Shown here: in pieces, positions 1 through 6,095 of the stretch
Numbering within the stretch: the first letter of the stretch is position 1
Layout of the letters: each line of letters opens with the position of its first letter
From: DASQUK01 sp046723645
GTDB taxonomy: Bacteria; Actinomycetota; Acidimicrobiia; Acidimicrobiales; VFJN01
Direction of reading: 5' to 3'
DNA length: 13,431 nt
Assembly (NCBI GenBank): GCA_046723645.1
Contig: JBKOUY010000206.1
Span: 1-13,431 of the forward strand
The notes under the pieces: generated by a model
The model's database searches: none
Told to the model about the DNA's origin: nothing
Seen by the model: the letters and a program-made list of their open reading frames with translations, nothing else
Translations under genes and position numbers: made by a program

Positions 1-273
1 GAGGTCCTCGCCGGCAGCGAGCACGAGCTCCTCGCATGACACGTTCCGCACGCTGAGGCGGCCGGCGGCGATCAGGTCGCTCGCTGAGGCGACGAGCTGA
101 TCGATGGCGAGCTTCGAGCGATCGACCGCCAGTACATGACCGCTTGGTCCAACACGTCGAGCGACCTCCTTGGCTGTGGCACCCGGCCCGCAACCGATCT
201 CAATCACACGCAGACCTGGACGGAGCGGCAGCGCGTCGACGATCTCCCGCAATCGAGGGGACAGCGCCGGCAC
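1..273 (-). CDS. SAM-dependent methyltransferase, 3' end cut by window
   Basis: Partial class I methyltransferase; the C-terminal part lies beyond position 1. Reading the minus strand from the GTG at 273 gives MPALSPRLREIVDALPLRPG, then the SAM-binding motif I VIEIGCGPGATAKEVARRVG and the following acidic strand end HVLAVDRS, where Asp would contact the ribose of SAM. The short N-terminal helix before motif I matches a family of small actinobacterial methyltransferases of unknown substrate. The start is chosen because no ATG lies upstream in frame before the TGA at the end of the preceding gene; the GTG has only a weak purine-rich leader, so the start is moderately certain. It follows the helix-hairpin-helix gene by 54 bases on the same strand, so the two are probably co-transcribed. 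The substrate cannot be inferred. Confidence 0.8.
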   Translation of the reverse strand, partial: MPALSPRLREIVDALPLRPGLRVIEIGCGPGATAKEVARRVGPSGHVLAVDRSKLAIDQLVASASDLIAAGRLSVRNVSCEELVLAAGEDL

Positions 274-327
274 GACGCCGACCCTAACCCGTCGTTCGTC
301 GCGCTCCTGCGACCAGAGAGCCGGCGG

Positions 328-519
328 TCAAGGGCGCATCGACAGGTCGTTCGCCGCGAGCGCCTCTTTCAGGATCCGGAGCGCTCGCGGTCCAAAGCCA
401 TGAAGGCGGAGCAGTTCGGACTCGCTTCGGTCCGCGACGTCCGCCAACTGGGTGACACCGATCGAAGCGAGGGCCCGCGTCGCTGGCGCTCCGATCTTGG
501 GAAGGTCATCGTCAGGCAT
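328..519 (-). CDS. small helix-hairpin-helix (RNAP alpha-CTD-like) protein
   Basis: A 63-residue protein that is essentially one helix-hairpin-helix unit. The N-terminal LPKIGAPATRALASIGV and the later LLRLHGFGPRALRILKEAL are the two halves of the fold, each with a glycine-containing hairpin (KIGAP, LHGFGP). The arrangement resembles the C-terminal domain of RNA polymerase alpha and stand-alone HhH proteins common in actinobacteria, which probably bind DNA non-specifically or take part in protein contacts. The ATG at 519 is the only in-frame start; no good Shine-Dalgarno sequence is seen (leader GAACATGAGCAC). It precedes the partial methyltransferase on the same strand. The fold is clear from sequence; the cellular role is not. 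Confidence 0.8.
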   Translation of the reverse strand: MPDDDLPKIGAPATRALASIGVTQLADVADRSESELLRLHGFGPRALRILKEALAANDLSMRP

Positions 520-643
520 GTGCTCATGTTCGCGTGTCGGCCACCGCTGGCACGTTGGAATCGCGCAGACCCGGCGATAGGGGATGCCGCTGCAAGGATC
601 ACTGTTCGTCGCGACGGTGTGACGAGGTGGACACCGGCTAGGC

Positions 644-1135
644 CTACTGCCGCTCTTCCCGCCGGCGAATCAGCTCCTCGACAGGGGTAGGCAGGGTCTC
701 GTCGAAGTCGATCAGCTTCGCCCACGTCGGCTTGACGACAATCCGCACCATCGAGTCGTACAACGACCGGACACCAGCCTCCCACTCAACTCGCTGCTCC
801 GGCGTCATCTTGTAGGTGCCGCTCGCCTGGAGATACTCATCAGGAATCCCCTCGACCTCGTCGAGCACCGCCTCGCCCCGGATCAGCAGGACGTTCGGTG
901 GGTGCACCTCGGTGTCGATGGTGAGGGCCACCGCCGGGTTCCGGCGCAGCGACACCAGCTTCGGGGCGTTCGTCGCCGTGCACATGACGACCTCGGACCC
1001 ATTCCAGGTGAACCCGATCGGGACGACCCTCGGGGTGCCGTCCTTCGCGACGTACGCCAACCGGGCGAGGTCCCGGTTGAGCATCTCTTGGCTGATCGGC
1101 TTCTTCAGGATCTCGGCTGCGTCCCTCGTCTGCAT
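644..1135 (-). CDS. pyridoxamine 5'-phosphate oxidase-type split-barrel protein (PPOX class)
   Basis: A 163-residue member of the flavin/F420-binding split-barrel superfamily. The N-terminal strand pair LARLAYVAKDGTPRVVPIGF is the usual start of the barrel, followed by TWNGSEVVMCTATNAPKLVS, RRNPAVALTIDTE (the strand with the conserved helix cap 'RRNP.VAL'), and LIRGEAVLDEVEG. The C-terminal VRIVVKPTWAKLIDFDETLP is typical of the F420/FMN-dependent subgroup. Members reduce or oxidise small substrates, or simply bind cofactor; the substrate is not predictable. Length is normal for the family. The ATG at 1135 has no Shine-Dalgarno sequence and lies 6 bases after a -10-like AACAAT, which suggests a leaderless transcript. 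A second, divergent PPOX protein is at 5363-5887. Confidence 0.88.
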   Translation of the reverse strand: MQTRDAAEILKKPISQEMLNRDLARLAYVAKDGTPRVVPIGFTWNGSEVVMCTATNAPKLVSLRRNPAVALTIDTEVHPPNVLLIRGEAVLDEVEGIPDEYLQASGTYKMTPEQRVEWEAGVRSLYDSMVRIVVKPTWAKLIDFDETLPTPVEELIRRREERQ

Positions 1136-1141
1136 CCGTTC

Positions 1142-1169
1142 ATTGTTTCCCGTCCTGCCCGCTCGACAA
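1142..1169 (-). promoter_or_regulatory. putative promoter of the first PPOX gene (leaderless)
   Basis: On the minus strand TTGTCG (1169-1164) and AACAAT (1147-1142) are separated by 16 bases. Six bases lie between AACAAT and the ATG, which has no ribosome binding site. This arrangement fits leaderless transcription, common in actinobacteria. The -10 matches TATAAT at 4 of 6 positions and the -35 is weak, so this is a tentative call. Confidence 0.35.
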
Positions 1170-1226
1170 ACCGATCGAGGTCAGCCGTAGCCACGATGCC
1201 GAGCCGGTCAGTCGCCCGCTCGGCGC

Positions 1227-1251
1227 GTCCCCGAGGGGGCTGATCGGGGAC
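1227..1251. terminator. perfect 8-bp stem-loop, possible terminator
   Basis: GTCCCCGA (1227-1234) and TCGGGGAC (1244-1251) are exact reverse complements with a 9-base loop. The hairpin lies downstream of the truncated lactonase (minus strand) and upstream of the PPOX gene. No T-tract follows on either strand, so factor-independent termination is uncertain; it also directly abuts repeat copy A. Confidence 0.35.
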
Positions 1252-1270
1252 AGCACACACCGCGACACAT

Positions 1271-1352
1271 ATCTCGCTCTGCCGATCTCGCGCTGCGTCG
1301 TTCGGTGCTGACGATCCACCGGGCGAGGGCCGCCCACAGCGGGCATTCTGCG
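1271..1352 (+). repeat. dispersed intergenic repeat, copy A
   Basis: Contains TCTGCCGATCTCGCGC (1278-1293), identical over 16 bases to copy D, then GCGTCGTTCGGTGCTGACGA, a GGCGAGGGCCGC block shared with copy B, and CGGGCATTCTG (1340-1350), identical to the end of copy E. It lies just beyond the premature stop of the lactonase fragment, so the truncation junction and the repeat may be related. Confidence 0.65.
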
Positions 1353-1363
1353 TGGCGTTGTGA

Positions 1364-1633
1364 TCACGCCGACGAGACCGTCGCTCGTCGGGCGAGGTCA
1401 GCGACGTGGATGGATGACCGTTCGGTGACCGACTTGCGGTCCTGGCCCGTGTCGAAGAGCACGATCCCATCGGTGTGCTCGATTACGTACACGTTGATGG
1501 GACGCCGTGACTGCCACTCTCGCGAGGTCAGCATCCACCAGTACATCGGCTGGCAGCCGCGGTAGGCGTGTTGGGGGTGGCTGTCGACGGTGCCGGTGCC
1601 GAACCGGGCAACACGCCGGATCGGGGATGTCAT
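1364..1633 (-). pseudogene. truncated MBL-fold lactonase/hydrolase (N-terminal fragment)
   Basis: An 89-residue reading frame starting at ATG 1633, with a strong Shine-Dalgarno sequence (AAAGGAGGAGG) just upstream. The first ~70 residues match the N-terminus of AHL-lactonase-like metallo-beta-lactamase-fold hydrolases: HPQHAYRGCQPMYWWMLTSR followed by INVYVIEHTDGIVLFDTGQD. In that family the HxHxDH metal site and the rest of a protein of about 250-290 residues come next; here the frame leaves the family after QDRKSVTE and stops within about 20 residues. No continuation was found in the other frames up to 1136. The metal site is lost, so the product cannot be catalytic. Divergent from the TetR gene, with an operator-like repeat between them, which suggests the intact ancestor was TetR-controlled. 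Initiation signals appear intact. Confidence 0.75.
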
Positions 1634-1674
1634 CGGGAGGCCTCCTCCTTTGTAGCGTAGGTAGTGCGCTATAG

Positions 1675-1695
1675 GTTGCGTATGAGATACGCAAC
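1675..1695. promoter_or_regulatory. perfect inverted repeat, putative TetR operator
   Basis: GTTGCGTAT (1675-1683), spacer GAG, ATACGCAAC (1687-1695): 9-bp perfect arms, the size and symmetry expected of an operator for a dimeric TetR protein. It lies between the divergent lactonase fragment and the tetR-type gene, 15 bases before the preferred GTG start at 1711, and would control both promoters and give autorepression. A weaker repeat, TAGCG-N9-CGCTA (1653-1671), lies beside it. That the neighbouring TetR protein binds here is inference from position. Confidence 0.7.
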
Positions 1696-1710
1696 CGGGA
1701 AGTGGGTGAC

Positions 1711-2391
1711 GTGCCAAAGAAGCGAACCGAGACCAGCAGGGCGATGGGCGGGCGAGTGCCGCGCAACACGCTCTCGAGAGACTGGATCGTCGACACCGCC
1801 CTCGAGCTGCTCGACACTGAGGGTCTCAATGCCCTGACGATGCCCAAGCTCGCCCGGCGTCTTGGCGTCGGAACGATGTCCCTCTACCGGCACGTGGCCG
1901 ACAAGGATGACCTCGTCAACTCTGTCGCGGAGCGAGTCCTCGACGCCGTGGCAGTGCCTGACGGGCCCCCGGACGACTGGGAGGGCCGTGTCGTCGGGTA
2001 CCTCACGGCGTTGCGCCAGGCGGCACTCGCGCACCCGTCGCTGTCACGGATCCTTGCCGAGCGGGGCCTCACCGTCGGGCCCGTCTTCGACCAGCTGGAG
2101 GAAGCCCATGCCATCCTGCGGGCGGCGGGTTTCTCGGCACTCGGCGCCGTCAGGGCGTTCTACACACTGTTCACTTACGTGTTCGGGTTCGTCATCTGGG
2201 AGCTTCCGCGCGTGCACCAGCAGCCGCCCTCCGCGTACGCCGCGGCGTGGAACGAGTCTCTTGGCCGACTCGACGTCGCGTCCTACCCGACGCTGCGAGA
2301 CCTACGGTCCCACCTCGTCACCGCCGCCTCATCCGAGCAGTTCGACTATGGGCTTCATCGCCTCGTCGACTCGCTCCAGCCGCCTGGCTGA
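1711..2391 (+). CDS. TetR/AcrR family transcriptional regulator
   Basis: A 226-residue regulator. Residues about 20-65 form the TetR DNA-binding domain: WIVDTALELLDTEGLNALTM, then the helix-turn-helix PKLARRLGVGTMSLYRHVAD with the conserved SLYRHV recognition-helix end. The C-terminal ligand domain (FDQLEEAHAILRAAGFSALG, then FYTLFTYVFGFVIWE) resembles the TetR_C_1 class, which senses hydrophobic small molecules. GTG 1711 is preferred over the in-frame GTG at 1702 because GGGAAG lies 8 bases before it. The gene is divergent from the truncated lactonase; the inverted repeat at 1675-1695 is the likely operator. With the lactonase broken, the regulator may now control only itself. The ligand is unknown. 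Confidence 0.92.
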   Translation: MPKKRTETSRAMGGRVPRNTLSRDWIVDTALELLDTEGLNALTMPKLARRLGVGTMSLYRHVADKDDLVNSVAERVLDAVAVPDGPPDDWEGRVVGYLTALRQAALAHPSLSRILAERGLTVGPVFDQLEEAHAILRAAGFSALGAVRAFYTLFTYVFGFVIWELPRVHQQPPSAYAAAWNESLGRLDVASYPTLRDLRSHLVTAASSEQFDYGLHRLVDSLQPPG

Positions 2392-2428
2392 GTACGGGTG
2401 GCTCGTCGCAAGCGCTCGCACCGGACGT

Positions 2429-2465
2429 CACCGCCCGATCCGGGCCGACCACCCGGCCGGTGGCG
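2429..2465. terminator. weak GC-rich inverted repeat between convergent genes
   Basis: Between the stops of the tetR gene (2391) and sigma factor gene (2466) there is a GC-rich patch with CCGGG-N7-CCCGG and an overlapping GGCCG-N6-CGGCC. Arms are only 5 bp and no T-tract follows. Location between convergent genes suggests a shared terminator, but sequence support is weak. Confidence 0.25.
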
Positions 2466-3425
2466 TTAGGGCAGTCCGAGTCTGGCGGTGATGGCGGCGC
2501 GGGGGGTTGGTCCGGCTAGCGCGTGGACGTGGGCAATGAGGCCGTCGTCGATGGTCAGCAGGACGAGGGCAAGCACCTTGTGGTCGCGGAGAGCGACAAT
2601 GCCGACCTGGTCACCGACGGGCAGGTGCAGCAGCGTGGGCGAGGCTGGCGGCCCGAGGTAGCGCAGGATTCCCGCGGCGACCTCGGTTGCCCCTGCTACC
2701 ACACCGGGAACGACGTCGGAGATGCCCTCGACGGCTGGGTCGAGGAGGGCCACCAGAGCTTCGAGGTCGCCGCCCGCGGAGGCCTCGATGAATCGTTCGC
2801 TGACTTGTTGCTGAAGGGCGATGTCCACGGGGAACCGGCCGATCGCGGACTCGGCCCGCAGGGCCCGGCGAGCTCGGCTGGCGAGCTGCCGGCACGCTGC
2901 GGGGCTGCGCCCGACGATGGTTGCCACCTCCTCGAAGGGATACTGGAACACGTCGTGCAGGACGAACGAGGTTCGCTCCGCCGGACTCAGGCGCTCGAGG
3001 AGGGCGTGCATCGCCAGGGTGACGTTGTCGACGAGGGTGACCCGGTCGGCCGGATCGACGGCGCCGGGATTGAAGGGATCGGCGGCGGCGTCCGCGACTT
3101 CGAGGGGGTCGGTCGGGTGCCGCCGCCGTGTCCGCAGCCGGTCGACGCACAGCCGGCTGGTGACCACCACCAGCCAGGCCTCGGGATCGTCGATGACGGC
3201 CACGTCGGTGCGGGCCAGGCGGGAGAACGCTTCCTGCACCACGTCCTCGGCGTCGCCCAGGTCAAGCAGGATCCGGAACGCGATGTCGAGCATCCGGCGC
3301 CTGTGGGCCTTCCACAGCGCGTCGACGACCGGGTCCTCGCCACCCGGCGGAGTGGGGTCGGCTGTCGGCATCGCGGTTCCCATCGTGGCGGTCCGGAGGA
3401 CGAATTCGTCGGGCGAGGGCGTCAC
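2466..3425 (-). CDS. sigI: ECF RNA polymerase sigma factor, SigI/ECF41-like, with C-terminal SnoaL-like domain
   Basis: A 319-residue sigma factor. Region sigma-2 is LWKAHRRRMLDIAFRILLDL followed by GDAEDVVQEAFSRLAR and DDPEAWLVVVTSRLCVDRLR; sigma-4 is LLERLSPAERTSFVLHDVFQ then PFEEVATIVGRSPAACRQLA. The last ~100 residues (SERFIEASAGGDLEALVALL onward, ending IDDGLIAHVHALAGP) form a SnoaL/NTF2-like domain, which in this class tunes sigma activity in place of an anti-sigma factor. The layout and motifs resemble mycobacterial SigI; the DGGGK motif of classical ECF41 proteins is not visible. GTG 3425 overlaps the upstream stop as GTGA, implying translational coupling to the SDR gene; ATG 3383 is an alternative. 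The linked SDR fits the known ECF41 association with oxidoreductases or epimerases. Family certain; the sigI name is by resemblance. Confidence 0.9.
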   Translation of the reverse strand: MTPSPDEFVLRTATMGTAMPTADPTPPGGEDPVVDALWKAHRRRMLDIAFRILLDLGDAEDVVQEAFSRLARTDVAVIDDPEAWLVVVTSRLCVDRLRTRRRHPTDPLEVADAAADPFNPGAVDPADRVTLVDNVTLAMHALLERLSPAERTSFVLHDVFQYPFEEVATIVGRSPAACRQLASRARRALRAESAIGRFPVDIALQQQVSERFIEASAGGDLEALVALLDPAVEGISDVVPGVVAGATEVAAGILRYLGPPASPTLLHLPVGDQVGIVALRDHKVLALVLLTIDDGLIAHVHALAGPTPRAAITARLGLP

Positions 3426-4120
3426 GCCTTCTTGCGGATGCCTTCCTGCCAGATCAGCTTCAGCATCGACGGCTTGGCGCTGGGGGTCGCGACCGCGATC
3501 GCCGAGCGCACGTAGGAGTCGTCGAGCGCCTGGCGCAGCAGGCAGTCCGCCAGGTCGATCCGGGCGGTAAACCGGTGGCCGATGTGGTCGATCTCGACGC
3601 CGTACTCCGAGACAGCCGGCGCTTCGAAAAGCCCCGACGGGCGAACGATCGTCCAGGCGAGATCGCTGCCCGACACGATCGCTTCCATCCGGCGCATGTC
3701 GTCGTAGAGGGTCTTGCCCAACTTGTTGACAACGTAGGGCTGCATGATCTTCTCAAAGACGAACCCGCCCAGCGGCTCGGGGTAGGGGCTGACCGCGCTC
3801 GAGCTGACGACCGCCAACCGTTTCACGCCGGCGGCGTGCATGCCCGCGACGACATTGGTGACCCCGTCGGAGTAGACGGTGATCGGAGTCTTGGCGAAGG
3901 GCACACCGAGGGTCGAGAGCACCGCGCCGGTCCCATCGATCGCCGCGGCCACGGCATCCGGGTCGTGGACGTCGCCGGCGGCGACCTCGAGGCGCGGATG
4001 GTCGATCGGGAAGGCATCCGGGTGCCGGGTGAAAGCCACGACGTCGTGATCCTCTTCGAGCGCCAGTCGGGTGAGGAGCCGTCCGGTCGGACCGTTGGCG
4101 CCAAACACTGTGATCTTCAT
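3422..4120 (-). CDS. NAD(P)-binding SDR-type oxidoreductase/epimerase-like protein
   Basis: A 232-residue Rossmann-fold protein of the atypical SDR (NmrA/NAD(P)H-binding) type. The nucleotide-binding glycine motif GANGPTG is at residues 7-13 after MKITVF, followed by VVAFTRHPDAF (cofactor-specificity loop; the Arg suggests NADP), the acidic AAGDVHDPDAVAAAI, and GAVLSTLG. A catalytic YxxxK is not clear, consistent with the atypical group, although YDDMRRME and WTIVRPSGLFE are family landmarks. It is the first gene of an operon with the sigma factor, sharing GTGA. A sigma-like promoter (TGTCACA-N16-CGTC) lies 57-83 bases upstream. In ECF41 systems such an oxidoreductase or epimerase is the usual target gene. 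The substrate is unknown; a redox or quinone-related role is only a guess. Confidence 0.88.
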   Translation of the reverse strand: MKITVFGANGPTGRLLTRLALEEDHDVVAFTRHPDAFPIDHPRLEVAAGDVHDPDAVAAAIDGTGAVLSTLGVPFAKTPITVYSDGVTNVVAGMHAAGVKRLAVVSSSAVSPYPEPLGGFVFEKIMQPYVVNKLGKTLYDDMRRMEAIVSGSDLAWTIVRPSGLFEAPAVSEYGVEIDHIGHRFTARIDLADCLLRQALDDSYVRSAIAVATPSAKPSMLKLIWQEGIRKKA

Positions 4121-4176
4121 CTGCCTGTTCCTTTCGCTGCGCCCGGGCGGGGGTACCGAGGCGCTCCATCGACAAG

Positions 4177-4203
4177 GACGCCAGCGTCACCAGATATGTG
4201 ACA
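4177..4203 (-). promoter_or_regulatory. ECF41/SigI-type autoregulatory promoter
   Basis: On the minus strand TGTCACA (4203-4197), exactly 16 bases, then CGTC (4180-4177). This matches the -35/-10 signature I know for ECF41-dependent promoters. It sits 57 bases before the ATG of the SDR gene, so transcription would give a leader of about 50 bases and read both the SDR and the sigma factor genes. The -35 element also belongs to alternating half-sites GTCAC-N7-GTGAC-N7-GTCAC (4186-4214), which could bind a second regulator. Two other TGTCACA in the window lack CGTC at this distance. Confidence 0.75.
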
Positions 4204-4594
4204 TCGCCGGTCACAGGAACCTTGGAGCTAGCAACCGTGGCAGCGACCGGCTTGTGGGGACACCGATCCCCGGATCGGGCTAGTGCCGACCGGTCGGCAA
4301 AGACGATCTGGTAGAGACGCTGGTGTCTGGGAGGTCGGCTGGTCTTTCCCATGAACTTCCCGCAGGCGTGTATCCGGCTGCTTCGAACGAGCGCACGGCG
4401 TTTTATGGGCTCGGGCATGAGTGCTCCCTTTCGCTCACACCCGCAGTTCTCACCAGAGGCGGGCGGTCTCGCGCAGGATCCTGTCGCGCTAAGGCAGACG
4501 TACCGGAACTGCTGCGTGGGGAGATGGATCAATCGTTGCGGCTTGAGATTCAAGCGAGTAGCCGATCGCACGTGTGGCGCTGCACACTTGTGTC
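4204..4594. other. 391-bp intergenic region with two adjacent palindromes
   Basis: No gene recognised. It contains CCGATCC-CC-GGATCGG (4263-4278) and the perfect 16-bp palindrome TGCCGACCGGTCGGCA (4284-4299), only 5 bases apart. The second has the look of a TetR-family operator. A minus-strand ATG at 4418 has a good ribosome binding site (AAAGGGAG, 5 bases away), but its frame (MPEPIKRRALVRSSRIHACG...) matches nothing I know and runs out of frame into the SDR gene; it may be the start of a deleted gene. CTTGA-GAT-TCAAG (4542-4554) lies upstream of the lsr2-like gene. Confidence 0.5.
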
Positions 4595-4951
4595 ATGGCT
4601 AAGACAACACGTGTCGTGCTTACCTGCGATCTTCACGGTGACAGCACAGAGGCCGTGACGACGATTCGAATGGACAACGGCACGGCCCGATACGAACTCG
4701 ACCTGTGCCAATCGCATTTCGATCAGCTCACCCGAGCAGGCCGGCGGCTGCGGCCGCGTCGTCGAACCGGTGGAGCTCGCTCTGCCACGAAAGCCCCCAA
4801 TAAGGCGACGGCGGCGAAGACTCGACGTCGCGGCCGCGGTGCCAAGGACGCGGCGGCAGTACGCGCATGGGCCCGCGCCAATGGACATACGGTTAGCGAT
4901 CGAGGTCGAATCCCCCGTGCCGTTCTGGAAGCCTTCACCGCCCGCACATAG
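4595..4951 (+). CDS. Lsr2-like nucleoid-associated protein with CxxH...CxxH motif
   Basis: A 118-residue protein with Lsr2 architecture. The N-terminal beta-rich dimerisation region (residues 5-45) follows the pattern RVVLTCDLHGD...TIRMDNGTARYELDL. It is joined by a basic linker (RRLRPRRR, TRRRGRG) to the DNA-binding helix pair AAVRAWARANGHTVSDRGRI, in which Arg103-Gly104-Arg105 is the AT-hook-like minor-groove motif of Lsr2. Lsr2 proteins coat AT-rich and foreign DNA and silence it, which fits an accessory region. Unusual: Cys11, His14, Cys38 and His41 form CxxH...CxxH, absent from classical Lsr2 and suggestive of a bound zinc. The start ATG 4595 is chosen over the in-frame ATG at 4574 because MAKTTRVVL is the family N-terminus. 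The ribosome binding site is poor. It is monocistronic. Confidence 0.88.
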   Translation: MAKTTRVVLTCDLHGDSTEAVTTIRMDNGTARYELDLCQSHFDQLTRAGRRLRPRRRTGGARSATKAPNKATAAKTRRRGRGAKDAAAVRAWARANGHTVSDRGRIPRAVLEAFTART

Positions 4952-5078
4952 AAGACGTCAACTTCAAACCCAGAATTGATAGTGCTGAGGGGCCACGCCG
5001 TCCCCTGGTCACATCCACCGACGCCCGGGACCGCATGGCCGCGCAGATCCGCGATGTACTCGGGCGCCCGTCGGCGTA

Positions 5079-5361
5079 GTCGAGGACTCCGGGCACGACC
5101 CCTTCGCCCCGCCCGACAGGTCGACCTGCGCGATCGGCACCGCCCCCATCGCCGCATCGAGCGGCCCCAAGCAACGGCACCGGCTCAACCCGCGCGGCAA
5201 CCGGCAGCTCAATAGGGCACTGCACGTCGCCGCGGTGACCTAGATCGCCCACGTCACCGAGGGGCGCACCTACTACCGGCGCAAGCTCGACGAAGGCAAG
5301 ACCCCAAGGAAGCACGGCGGGCGCTCAAACGCCAGATCGGCAACTCGTCTTACTCCCTGAC
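5079..5361 (+). pseudogene. IS110-family transposase relic (C-terminal part)
   Basis: Degenerate C-terminus of an IS110-type (DEDD/transposase_20) transposase. The frame gives IGTAPIAASSGPKQRHRLNP then RGNRQLNRALHVAAVT, an in-frame TAG at 5241, and after it IAHVTEGRTYYRRKLDEGKT. A one-base loss near 5308 shifts the frame; correcting it gives the family ending KEARRALKRQIGNSSY. The serine-containing SSG and the RGNRQLNRALH block are hallmarks of the C-terminal catalytic region. The N-terminal DEDD domain is absent: nothing recognisable precedes about 5079. Together with the stop and frameshift this makes it a dead remnant. It ends 2 bases before the stop of the converging PPOX gene. No terminal repeats are expected for IS110 and none were seen. 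Confidence 0.8.
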
Positions 5362-5362
5362 G

Positions 5363-5887
5363 TCAGAACCTGAACCGAGTGAGGCCGCCCGGCTCGGTGC
5401 CCAGCGCCACAGTCGCCGAGCGTGGGTCAACGCGGTACACGTTCCACGGCGGTGGTCCGAGCGACGGTGCGTTGAACGGGGCGGTGATACCGGAGCCGCT
5501 CTCGTCGGGTTCAGCCGGCCAACCATTGTCTGCCCACGCCTTCGCGATGCGCGCCACGGTGGCCGGGTCGGTGACCCGAGCGGCGTCACCTTCGATGACG
5601 ACGTCCGCGTCGCGGATCGACACGGCAATCGAGCAGCGCGGATCGCGTGCGACGTTGCGGCCCTTCCGCGTGCCCGCGCCCGTCTGGAACCAGAACGTGC
5701 CGTCCAGCCAGAGGGCACCGACGGCGGTCACGTGCGGGCTTCCGTCCTCGTTGACGGTTGAGAGCCATGTCGTGCGAGCATTGTGCGCGTCTGGAGCCGG
5801 CGCCGATCCCGCATCGAGCGTCTCGATGACGGCGGCCCAGTCCACCGGCGGCAGCCCGTCCGCTGCACCCAGGTTGGTGATCTCCAT
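5363..5887 (-). CDS. pyridoxamine 5'-phosphate oxidase family protein (FMN-binding split barrel)
   Basis: A 174-residue PPOX-class protein. Landmarks are TTWLSTVNEDGSPHVTAVGA (first barrel strands), ALWLDGTFWFQTGAGTRKGR (phosphate-binding strand with RKGRN), VARDPRCSIAVSIRDADVVI and EGDAARVTDPATVARIAKAW. The C-terminus PPWNVYRVDPRSATVALGTE carries the Trp-Asn-Val-Tyr element of the FMN-binding subgroup. It probably binds FMN or F420 and acts as an oxidoreductase; the substrate is unknown. ATG 5887 is chosen because AAAGGGAT precedes it and the family similarity begins nearby; the frame stays open far upstream but that part is shadow coding. It differs strongly from the PPOX protein at 644-1135, so it is not a recent duplicate. 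It converges with the IS110 relic. Confidence 0.88.
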   Translation of the reverse strand: MEITNLGAADGLPPVDWAAVIETLDAGSAPAPDAHNARTTWLSTVNEDGSPHVTAVGALWLDGTFWFQTGAGTRKGRNVARDPRCSIAVSIRDADVVIEGDAARVTDPATVARIAKAWADNGWPAEPDESGSGITAPFNAPSLGPPPWNVYRVDPRSATVALGTEPGGLTRFRF

Positions 5888-5920
5888 GGCGGATCCCTTT
5901 CGTCGTCGGGCGACACCGTG

Positions 5921-5935
5921 TAACGACTGTCGTAA
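5921..5935. promoter_or_regulatory. imperfect inverted repeat upstream of second PPOX gene
   Basis: TAACGACTGTCGTAA: ACGAC and GTCGT arms around a central T. It lies 33 bases before the PPOX ATG, where it could overlap the promoter and act as an operator. No regulator gene is adjacent, so the call rests on symmetry and position only. Confidence 0.3.
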
Positions 5936-6095
5936 ATCAGACGTGCCGTAGTCAGCAAAGTCATCGCGCATGCGGGAGGTCGCACACCTTCGCATGATTG
6001 GCATCCGAACTCTGTCGGGGACAGGGAGGTGCAGTCGCCGACGTGCCGACCATGTCGTAGGGTCGCGCGCCCAGTGCGATGGCTCGGGTGACCGC

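Noticed and set aside
2523..3515. 330-codon plus-strand reading frame opposite the sigma factor
   Set aside because: It is the mirror frame of the sigma factor and SDR genes, has no family similarity, and the minus-strand proteins are clear.
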